Origin: Pseudoalteromonas shioyasakiensis
Lineage (GTDB): Bacteria; Pseudomonadota; Gammaproteobacteria; Enterobacterales; Alteromonadaceae
Assembly: GCF_024518675.1 (NCBI RefSeq)
Contig: NZ_JANIGL010000009.1
Location: forward strand, 1-64,000
Length of the DNA stretch: 64,000 nucleotides
Direction: 5' to 3'
Part shown: one piece after another, positions 27,101 to 33,291 of the stretch
How positions within the stretch are numbered: the stretch's first letter is position 1
Layout of the letters: every line of letters starts with the position of its first letter
Program-made: the position numbers and the translations under genes
Notes under the pieces: model-generated
Databases searched by the model: none
Told to the model about the DNA's origin: nothing
What the model saw: the letters and a program-made list of their open reading frames with translations, nothing else

Positions 27101-27268
27101 GTTGGTCGTCAATCTGTATCAATGCCTATATTAGGTGGTATGTTACTGGCAAGCTCTCTAGGAATCATTTTAGTGCCGTTGTTTTTTATAACCGCAGCAC
27201 GGTTTGTAAAACAACATGTGGTTAAAAAACCTGAAGTTGCGTTAACTCAGGAGCAAAATCATGTATAA
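24128..27268 (+). CDS. RND efflux permease (HAE1 family)
   Basis: A 1046-residue inner-membrane proton-driven exporter, the full length for AcrB-type pumps. It starts FSHFFIQRPVFASVISL and shows the relay motif VVDDAIVVVENVERL in transmembrane segment 4, plus PDIAPPSVKISASFPGA and FMPQEDQG. Such pumps export hydrophobic drugs, bile salts or solvents; the substrate cannot be told from sequence. Start is GTG 24128, preceded by GGGAG. The outer-membrane channel gene overlaps its 3' end by eight bases. Confidence 0.95.
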   Translation: MFSHFFIQRPVFASVISLVILLTGVVSLFTLPIDQYPDIAPPSVKISASFPGATAETASESVAIPLEQELNGTPNMLYMESKATNSGSANITLTFDVGTDPDLALVDVQNTASQAGSNLPVDVQTEGVNVSNESSVELLKLALTSDDERYDEVYLSNYASINIEAALKRVPGVGRVRNTGSRSYSMRVWIKPDVLAGYELTVNDVTNAIKAQNKEAAAGEIGAQPSREHIKLNFPVRAQGRLNKVAEFNNIMLRVNSDGSMIRLRDVARIELASSAYTLNSKLNEQSATILQVYMLPGSNALEVTERVKDEMARLSAAFPQGIKWQLFYDASEFIKLSIDEVINTLIQALILVILVVYLFLQNWRTTLIPALAVPVSIIGTFIALAAFGFTINNVSLLAMVLAIGIVVDDAIVVVENVERLINEEKMDVVSATKQAMTELSGAIVATSLVLAAVFVPVSFLAGITGIMYREFAIAITVAVLISTLVALTLSPAMCALFLRPSTPSQNKFFVWFNQLLANFGDKYTWIVKASCHKAKRSYLLFIIVVGGCYVVFTQLPSSFMPQEDQGRFFIDITLPDAATVSRTNKVITKANKYIMAHDGIAYSFSLAGENRRAGGAQSNGQFEIILKPWAYRADKNYTVESVMNDIRQQLYNIPDASFSVYQPSAVAGLGSGSGVEFALQEKTGGNLASLVESLDVLLANLNSRPEISKATSSLKGSVPQLFLELDREKAMALEVPIEDIYSTMKVLTGSSTINDFNLFGRVYRVKVQAEGEFRERPEDLDEFYVRSNNGAMVPANVLSELKLTTGPSAINRYNMFTSAAVNASAAPGFASGDVIRAIEEEVAKLPPNIGHEWTGLTFQEIRSSGQLGIAISLAVVFVFLFLAALYESWSLPFAVLLISPIAMLGASLLTLVGGLENNLFFQVAFIALIGLAAKNSILIVEVATQLYRDGMDAKAAAIEAARSRFRPILMTASSFVLGVLPLVLATGPGAVGRQSVSMPILGGMLLASSLGIILVPLFFITAARFVKQHVVKKPEVALTQEQNHV

Positions 27269-28658
27269 GCATACCTTACTAGTTTCTGCGATATGGCTTA
27301 GTGGTTGTGCTGTTGGGCCTGATTTCGAAGCACCAGAACATGATGATATAACTACATTTATGAGCAGTGAGGCGACAGTGAGCAATGAAGCTTTACTAGG
27401 TTGGCAGCAAGTTTATCAAGATCCGCATTTACAAAAGTTGATCCAATTAGCGCTGGAAAATAATCACGACATGTTAGTTGCACGCTCTCGGATTATAGAG
27501 GCTCGTTTAAATAGTAATATTTCGGATGCAAATCTATGGCCTAATGCCAATATTGGCTTAACCTCAGAGCGGGAAAAAGAAAACGGCAGTAGTCCTGCAA
27601 ATACCCATGACTTAAAAGGCTATCTAAGCTGGGAAGTTGATTTGTTTGGCGCTAATCGCCGTGTTAGCGAAGCTGCTTTAGCAAGCTATTACGCGACTGA
27701 GCAAGGAAAAAATGCCATTCAGCTGGCTCTTATTGCTGATATCGCGGAGCAGTTTTTTGCCCTTAAAGAAATTCAAGAAGAGTTATTAATTAGCCAAAAT
27801 ACGATAGAGCTGAGAGAGAAAGAGCTTAAAATTGCCCGTATTCGCAAAGCGGGTGGAATTATTTCAGGATTAGAGCAGCGCCAAGCTGAAGTCGAGCTAG
27901 AGTCTGCAAAAGTGAATGTGCCTAAATTGCGTCACCAAGAACATGTAATGATTAACCAATTACGGTTTTTAATTGCAGATAGTACAGCGGATGTCTCGGG
28001 CGGAGGAGAGTTATCATCACAAGTCATGCCCAAAGCATTACCAACCGGATTACCTAGTGAGTTATTAAAACGTCGCCCAGACGTGCAACAAGCGATGTTA
28101 AATTGGCACAGTGCGATGGCAGAAATTGGCGTAGCGAAAGCTGATTTATTCCCTAAGTTTAACTTATACGCTGAGTTTGGTCGCGAAAATGACAGCCTCG
28201 ATAATATTTTATCGGCAAACTCATTAGTGTGGTTATTAGGTGGTGAGTTACTTATGCCTATTTTTAACATGGGAAAAAACCTAGATAACTTATCCGCTGC
28301 ACAAGAGCGAGCTTATCAAGCCAGTGTGCATTACGAAAAAGCTGTATTGGTTGCGCTGCAAGAAGTTAGCGATCAGATTTCTAGTTTTCAAAGTTCTGAA
28401 CAAATTTATGACGCCCAACATAGCTTAGTGTTAAGTAGTAAAGACTACTACCGTTTAGCAAGTTTACGTTATAACAATGGTGTGGCTAGCTCGTTGGACT
28501 TACTTGATGCGCAACGGCAATTGTTTTCTGCAGAAATAGCTTTAGCGCAAGCTAAAAATAACCGATTGCAAAGCATGGCACGCCTATACAAAGCACTGGG
28601 CGGTGGTTGGTACGAAACTAATCAAAATGAAATCAATACAGAAAAAGTCACCGAATAA
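27261..28658 (+). CDS. RND efflux outer-membrane channel lipoprotein (NodT/OprM family)
   Basis: A 465-residue TolC-like outer-membrane factor. The signal ends at a lipobox Cys16 (WLSGC) followed by AVGPDFEAPE, the usual OprM-type start. Two outer-membrane-efflux repeats follow, including LPSELLKRRPDVQQAM and NGVASSLDLLDAQRQLF. It overlaps the permease gene by eight bases, with AGGAG in the permease tail as ribosome site, so translation is coupled and the pump is complete within one operon. Confidence 0.94.
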   Translation: MYKHTLLVSAIWLSGCAVGPDFEAPEHDDITTFMSSEATVSNEALLGWQQVYQDPHLQKLIQLALENNHDMLVARSRIIEARLNSNISDANLWPNANIGLTSEREKENGSSPANTHDLKGYLSWEVDLFGANRRVSEAALASYYATEQGKNAIQLALIADIAEQFFALKEIQEELLISQNTIELREKELKIARIRKAGGIISGLEQRQAEVELESAKVNVPKLRHQEHVMINQLRFLIADSTADVSGGGELSSQVMPKALPTGLPSELLKRRPDVQQAMLNWHSAMAEIGVAKADLFPKFNLYAEFGRENDSLDNILSANSLVWLLGGELLMPIFNMGKNLDNLSAAQERAYQASVHYEKAVLVALQEVSDQISSFQSSEQIYDAQHSLVLSSKDYYRLASLRYNNGVASSLDLLDAQRQLFSAEIALAQAKNNRLQSMARLYKALGGGWYETNQNEINTEKVTE

Positions 28659-29062
28659 CGCTAAAGCTAAACCTACCTTCAGATGACTAAGATTTCCCCG
28701 TACTGTTTTGAGTGTGGCGCATAGCTAATGAACCTGCGTTCTGGATAATAGATCTATCTCCAGCGACTACTTTTCACCTCAACAGCGTTGAATTTACTTG
28801 CAATAGGCCAGCTATTGACGCGTAAACTCGCTTTGTTATCAATGCCTGTTAAAAGATCACACAGTTACTGCCTTACTCGCATTTTATTTTGGTAATACAT
28901 ATTACTCAGCATTTATAAACACTTCTTTTTACCAATTAATTTATTCACTGTTTATTTCTAAGTCTCGTAAAGTAAAGATTTTTTTCATTATCCAGCCAGC
29001 CTTAAAGGTAAAATTAGGGACGTAATCAAGAAAACACTTGTTTTACAAATGTAGCTTATTGG

Positions 29063-29091
29063 TTGACAAATTGGATATATAGTAATAATGT
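29063..29091 (+). promoter_or_regulatory. Candidate promoter of the uronate dehydrogenase gene
   Basis: A perfect -35 box TTGACA (29063-29068) is followed after 17 bases by TAATGT; TAATAA lies three bases earlier. The -10 match is only partial. The operator-like palindrome at 29099 would lie at the start site. Confidence 0.4.
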
Positions 29092-29098
29092 TTTTACA

Positions 29099-29110
29099 TA
29101 CCGATTGGTA
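29099..29110. promoter_or_regulatory. Operator-like palindrome TACCGATTGGTA
   Basis: Imperfect copy of the TACCAATTGGTA palindrome found at 32988-33001. It sits just downstream of the candidate promoter, a position suited to repression. The regulator is unknown and no regulator gene lies in the island. Confidence 0.45.
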
Positions 29111-29335
29111 AGCTCTTGCTTTTGGTTGCTAGAGCGTTATCAGTATATAACCAAAATTACTCAGGGCTCGAACATTGCCATCATTAAAACTGCTCAGTAC
29201 TGGTAAGTGCAAAGTTTATGTAGCGTGAGTCTCAGGGGATTTTTCAAATTTCAAACAGCGACACTGCGTTTGTTTATACCGTAAGCATTATTTGTGCTTA
29301 CCAATAGACTTACGCCAACAGATTAGGAGTTATTC

Positions 29336-30214
29336 ATGTCTAAACCAGTCATCGGTTTCATCGGCCTAGGTTTAATGGGCGGCAATATGGTCGAAAATTT
29401 ACAAAATAAAGGCTACGAGCTAATTGTAATGGACCTTAATAAAGATGCTGTGGCGGCGTGTGTTGCCAGAGGTGCTAAAACAACAGAGAGTGCAAAAGAG
29501 CTTGCAGCAGTCTCTGATATCGTAATGCTATGTCTTACAACGTCTGAAATTGTAGAAAAAGTTGTATATGGCGATGAAGGTATTTTAGCCGGTATTAAAG
29601 AAGGCTCAGTACTTGTGGACTTTGGTACTTCAATTCCTTCTTCTACTAAGAAAATTGGTGCAGATTTAGCAAATAAAGGTGTCGGCATGATCGATGCTCC
29701 TTTAGGTAGAACTCCAGCGCACGCTAAAGATGGCTTATTAAACATTATGGCTTCAGGTTCACTTGAAACCTTTAATAAAGTAAAGCCAGTGCTTGAAGAA
29801 CAAGGCGAGAATGTTTTCCATTTAGGTGAGCTTGGTGCAGGCCATACCACTAAATTAATCAATAACTTTATGGGTATGACAACGGTATGTGCTATGTCAC
29901 AAGCATTTGCAGTAGCTGAACGTGCAGGTGTAGATAGACAGCAGTTATTCGATATCATGTCGACGGGTCCATCAAACTCTCCGTTTATGCAATTTTGCAA
30001 AAACTACGCTGTAGACAATGTGAGTGATCTTGGTTTCTCAATTGCTAATGCGAATAAAGATTTAGGCTACTTCCTACAAATGGTTGCTGACCTAGGCACT
30101 GAGTCAAAGATTGCCGAAGGTTCTTCAGCTAACCTACAAGCTGCATTTGATGCTGGTATGGGCCAAGGTAACGTACCTGAAATCTTCGATTACTTTAAAA
30201 AGCTAGAAAAGTAA
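29336..30214 (+). CDS. Beta-hydroxyacid dehydrogenase family protein, probable DEH (uronate) reductase
   Basis: A 292-residue NAD(P)-dependent oxidoreductase of the 3-hydroxyisobutyrate dehydrogenase family: nucleotide-binding GFIGLGLMGGNM (7-18), catalytic Lys173 in GHTTKLINNFMG, and NKDLGY near the C-terminus. The substrate loop, DAPVSGG in ordinary family members, reads DAPLGRT (120-126), suggesting a different substrate. Linkage to kdgK, a uronate-type transporter and a PL6-like gene suggests it reduces 4-deoxy-5-hexoseulose uronate to 2-keto-3-deoxygluconate; this is inference. Confidence 0.8.
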   Translation: MSKPVIGFIGLGLMGGNMVENLQNKGYELIVMDLNKDAVAACVARGAKTTESAKELAAVSDIVMLCLTTSEIVEKVVYGDEGILAGIKEGSVLVDFGTSIPSSTKKIGADLANKGVGMIDAPLGRTPAHAKDGLLNIMASGSLETFNKVKPVLEEQGENVFHLGELGAGHTTKLINNFMGMTTVCAMSQAFAVAERAGVDRQQLFDIMSTGPSNSPFMQFCKNYAVDNVSDLGFSIANANKDLGYFLQMVADLGTESKIAEGSSANLQAAFDAGMGQGNVPEIFDYFKKLEK

Positions 30215-30231
30215 GTAGATAAGACAGCTCG

Positions 30232-30274
30232 GCGCTTAACGCTCCTTTTTATGATTCATAAGGTCGTTAAGCGC
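30232..30274 (+). repeat. Inverted repeat after the dehydrogenase gene
   Basis: GCGCTTAACG (30232-30241) and CGTTAAGCGC (30265-30274) form a perfect 10-bp stem around a 23-base T-rich loop. There is no T run after it, so it is more likely an mRNA-stabilising or processing hairpin than a terminator. The rest of the gap to 30482 is unremarkable except for GGTTAACC near 30371. Confidence 0.6.
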
Positions 30275-30481
30275 TATACACACATTTGATATTAGTTAGC
30301 TAAATTTAACCTACTGCATTTTATGACCGTATTAAAATTGTCTAAAACAACTTTTGTCATAATATGAGCTGGTTAACCAAACATTTAATTAATGTTAACT
30401 TAATGGGGCTTTGTTCGTAGAGTGATGGCTAAAAAGCAAAATTAACTCATTTTACGTGAAGACTTTTCTTAAGGATTAACT

Positions 30482-31789
30482 ATGAAACTTAAAGGTTTAC
30501 GCTGGTGGGTTATCGCACTTATTGCGCTTGCTACCATAATTAACTACATCGACCGTCAGGCGCTAAGTGTACTTTGGCCTGATATTGTTGAAGACTTATT
30601 TCCTGATAAATCTGCGTTAGAGCGAAAGCAAATATACGCCAATATTTCTATCGTGTTCGTATTTGCTTACGCATTTGGTCAAGCCATCTTTGGTAAGATC
30701 TTTGACTGGGTAGGAACGCGTTTTGGTTTTGTGCTTTCAATCGGTGTATGGTCGCTGGCAACAATTGCTCATGCATTTGCACAAGGTGTTTTAAGCTTTA
30801 GTATTTTCCGCGCTATCTTAGGTGTGGCTGAAGCAGGTAACTGGCCAGGTGCTGCGAAAGGTAATGCTGAATGGTTTCCGACGAAAGAACGTGCATTAGC
30901 GCAAGGTATATTTAACTCGGGTGCTGCAATTGGTGGCATTATAGCGATTCCACTTATCGCTTATTTAACAATTTATTTTAGCTGGCAGATGGTGTTTGTG
31001 ATTGTGGGTGCTATGGGCTTTTTATGGCTTGTACCTTGGTTAATCTTAGTAAAAGCGCCACCTGGCTCTCATCCTTGGATCACTGAAGAAGAGCGTGAAT
31101 ATATATTAACAGGCCAACGCCGCACTGTTGACCCTGATGATGCCTCTTCTGCTGAAGAAGAAGAGTACAATCCTTCTACAGGTGAGTTACTTTCTCGTAA
31201 AGAAAGCTGGGGTGTCATTATTGCCTCTGCTGCGATTGACCCTATCTGGTGGTTGTTCGTTTTCTGGATCCCTATTTACTTAAATGAAGTATATGGAATG
31301 GACGTTAAAGCTATTGGCATATATGGCTGGGTGCCTTATGTAGGTGCTATGTTTGGTGCTTGGTTCGGTGGTTTACTCGCACAAAATAGACTTAAAGCAG
31401 GTTGGAGCACTAATAAAACGCGTAAGCTAACCATTACTTTAGGTTGTTTAATCATGTTACCGGCGTTACTTGCGATGGCAAATCCTGGCGCACCAGCGAT
31501 AGCTGTCATGATAATGGCTGTGATTTTATTTGGCTTCCAAACTGCAATCGGTAATGTGCAAACGCTACCAAGTGACTTATTAGGTAAAAAAGCGGTAGGT
31601 ACGTTATCTGGTTTCTCTGGTATGGCCGCTAAACTGGGTGCTGTTGGCTTAACCTCATTGGTGCCAATTCTAACTGCTGGTGGTAATTATACCCCTGCCT
31701 TTATTATCGGTGCATCGTTAGCAATTATTGCTATGGCTGCAGTTTGGATTTTAATTCCAAAAATAGAACCTTTAAAAAAGCAGCAATAA
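30482..31789 (+). CDS. MFS transporter, hexuronate/deoxyuronate type
   Basis: A 435-residue major facilitator protein with about twelve membrane segments. LRWWVIALIALATIINYIDRQ at the start (shown without the last few residues: IINYIDRQALSVLWP) and WFPTKERALAQGIFNSGAAIGG in the first half are typical of the anion:cation symporter family that includes ExuT. It probably imports monomeric uronates produced from alginate into the cytoplasm. It lies between the dehydrogenase and kdgK genes. Confidence 0.85.
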   Translation: MKLKGLRWWVIALIALATIINYIDRQALSVLWPDIVEDLFPDKSALERKQIYANISIVFVFAYAFGQAIFGKIFDWVGTRFGFVLSIGVWSLATIAHAFAQGVLSFSIFRAILGVAEAGNWPGAAKGNAEWFPTKERALAQGIFNSGAAIGGIIAIPLIAYLTIYFSWQMVFVIVGAMGFLWLVPWLILVKAPPGSHPWITEEEREYILTGQRRTVDPDDASSAEEEEYNPSTGELLSRKESWGVIIASAAIDPIWWLFVFWIPIYLNEVYGMDVKAIGIYGWVPYVGAMFGAWFGGLLAQNRLKAGWSTNKTRKLTITLGCLIMLPALLAMANPGAPAIAVMIMAVILFGFQTAIGNVQTLPSDLLGKKAVGTLSGFSGMAAKLGAVGLTSLVPILTAGGNYTPAFIIGASLAIIAMAAVWILIPKIEPLKKQQ

Positions 31790-31800
31790 TTAACTCGTAA

Positions 31801-31832
31801 CAATTAAGCCGCTTTATTCAGTGGCTTAATTG
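31801..31832 (+). terminator. Intercistronic hairpin between MFS gene and kdgK
   Basis: CAATTAAGCC and GGCTTAATTG form a perfect 10-bp stem, extendable inward by C-G and G-T pairs, with an 8-base loop. The tail is TTAG rather than a long T run, so it may act as a partial terminator or an mRNA 3' protector. kdgK starts 27 bases downstream. Confidence 0.6.
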
Positions 31833-31858
31833 TTAGTGACATATGGTAAGTGTGATAA

Positions 31859-32791
31859 ATGAAAAATATTTACTTTCTAGGCGAATGTATGGTCGAGCTC
31901 AGAGCAATGAATGAATCTGCTCTTCACCAATCATTTGCGGGTGATGTATATAACTCTGCAGTGTATTTAAAACGTTGTTTCCCTGAAATAAACGCAGCCG
32001 TTGTAACAGCAATTGGGCAAGATAAACTGAGTACGCAAATGCTAGAGCGCTTTAATAGTGAAAGCTTAGATACTGACTTTGTTTTTGCCCATGACACTAA
32101 AGTACCTGGCATGTATTACATTGAAACAGATGAAGCGGGTGAGCGAAGCTTTTCTTATTGGCGTAATGACTCAGCGGCAAAAAAAGTGGTTGAGTTTTTA
32201 ACTGCCGATGTTGTTGAGCAGTTATCCGCTGGTGATATGTTTTTCTTTTCAGGTATCTCACTTGCTGTGATTGATCCGAATACACGAGCGCAATTTTGGC
32301 AAAAAGTTGAACAGCTTAAGCAGGCTGGAGTATCAATTGTTTTTGATCCTAACTACAGAGCCCGCTTATGGCAAAGCCCGGATGAAACAAAAGAACAGTA
32401 CCATCATGCATTTAACGTATCTGATGTCGTATTACCCGGTGTTGAAGATTTTGAAATGCTGTATGGACTCAATACAGTGCAAGCTGTTATCGATTTTTGC
32501 AAACCTTATGATATCCATGAGGTTGTTGTTAAAAATGGTCCTAAATCAGTGGTCACGATGATCGGCGAAGAACAACTTAGTCATAATATTACTCCGGTAA
32601 CACATGTTGTTGATACGACATCAGCTGGAGATGCTTTTAATGGTGTTTATTTAGGTGCTCGATTATCAGGACGTGCAATTGATGATGCCGTTAATTTAGC
32701 TGCTAAAGCGGCAGGCACTGTGATTCAACAACCTGGTGCTATAGCACCAAAAGATATTTTCCAACAAGCAATGCGTGTTGCTGGGCTTTAA
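31859..32791 (+). CDS. kdgK: 2-dehydro-3-deoxygluconokinase
   Basis: A 310-residue PfkB-family sugar kinase that phosphorylates 2-keto-3-deoxygluconate to KDPG, the entry to the Entner-Doudoroff aldolase step. Motifs: FAGDVYNSAVYLKR (27-40), FDPNYRARLW (162-171) typical of KdgK, and DTTSAGDAFNG (252-262) with the catalytic Asp258. No KDPG aldolase gene is in the window. It is the third gene of the island. Confidence 0.9.
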   Translation: MKNIYFLGECMVELRAMNESALHQSFAGDVYNSAVYLKRCFPEINAAVVTAIGQDKLSTQMLERFNSESLDTDFVFAHDTKVPGMYYIETDEAGERSFSYWRNDSAAKKVVEFLTADVVEQLSAGDMFFFSGISLAVIDPNTRAQFWQKVEQLKQAGVSIVFDPNYRARLWQSPDETKEQYHHAFNVSDVVLPGVEDFEMLYGLNTVQAVIDFCKPYDIHEVVVKNGPKSVVTMIGEEQLSHNITPVTHVVDTTSAGDAFNGVYLGARLSGRAIDDAVNLAAKAAGTVIQQPGAIAPKDIFQQAMRVAGL

Positions 32792-32987
32792 TTTTATCAA
32801 TATGAAGTGGTGAGAGCTCCCCATTCTTGCCACTTTATATTTACCTCATTAGATTGATAGCCCCCCTAATAATTACCTTTTTCCTCCTTTTTACTCAGTC
32901 CGGCCAGCCAAAGGCAGGTGATATTTCGTTGCTATTTTTACTCAATAGCTACATGACAGCATTCGCATTAGCCAAAAGTTAAAGGTG

Positions 32988-33001
32988 TTACCAATTGGTA
33001 A
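32988..33001. promoter_or_regulatory. Perfect operator-like palindrome TTACCAATTGGTAA
   Basis: A perfect 14-base palindrome in the gap before the PL6-like gene. A degenerate copy lies at 29099 before the first gene of the island. Half-sites TTGGTAA also recur close to the PL6-like gene. This suggests one transcription factor controls both parts of the island. Confidence 0.5.
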
Positions 33002-33200
33002 TGTTGGTCAAGTTAAAAGTAAATTATTCTTAAGTAAAAAGTATTGAATTTAGTGACATGCCTTCAGGCCGCTTGGTTACTGATATCACCCAATAGTGTG
33101 AATGAAATGTTATGTTTTTTGAGCGATTATACTGGTAATAATAATTTTATTGTGCTTATATTACCGCTCTGGTTAACAATTTGTCTTTTTAAGCAAATAT

Positions 33201-33236
33201 TTTGGTAATAACAAATTAACGAGTTTTGGTAATAAT
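33201..33236 (+). promoter_or_regulatory. Tandem TTTTGGTAATAA repeats upstream of the PL6-like gene
   Basis: TTTGGTAATAA occurs at 33201-33211 and again at 33224-33234, 23 bases apart, with a third related copy (CTGGTAATAA) at 33132. They carry the same TTGGTAA core as the palindromes, and direct spacing near two helical turns suggests protein binding on one DNA face. Confidence 0.4.
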
Positions 33237-33291
33237 CACACACATTATAATGAAAGATACCAAAACCATGACTGTGGAGAGTAGAGCCGTT

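Larger units (their letters stand above)
28659..29335. other. Long regulatory intergenic region before the catabolic island
   Basis: No gene or structured RNA recognised in 677 bases. It carries scattered TTGGTAA/TTACCAA half-sites (28888-28894 as TTGGTAA, 28929-28935 as TTACCAA, 29099-29111, 29298-29304), which recur in the second long gap of the island at 32.9-33.2 kb, and a candidate promoter at 29063. A ribosome site AGGAG precedes the gene at 29336. Confidence 0.5.
32792..33291. other. Second long regulatory region of the catabolic island
   Basis: About 500 bases before the PL6-like gene. Near its left edge AAGTGG (32805-32810) and CCACTT (32830-32835) form a possible hairpin after kdgK. 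Then come the palindrome at 32988 and three direct copies of TGGTAATAA (33133, 33203, 33226). No gene found. The PL6-like reading frame could begin upstream at 33226, but the lipoprotein signal places the start at 33292. Confidence 0.5.

Noticed and set aside
28659..29335. Possible missed gene or riboswitch in the 677-base gap
   Set aside because: No frame with ribosome site and protein-like sequence, and no known riboswitch core could be recognised by eye.
29413..30000. Minus-strand 195-residue reading frame
   Set aside because: Antisense to the dehydrogenase gene, which has clear cofactor and catalytic motifs; composition is that of a shadow frame.
33226..33291. Longer start for the PL6-like protein
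   Set aside because: The extra 22 residues would precede and spoil the lipoprotein signal, and the TTGGTAATAA repeat would fall inside the coding region.
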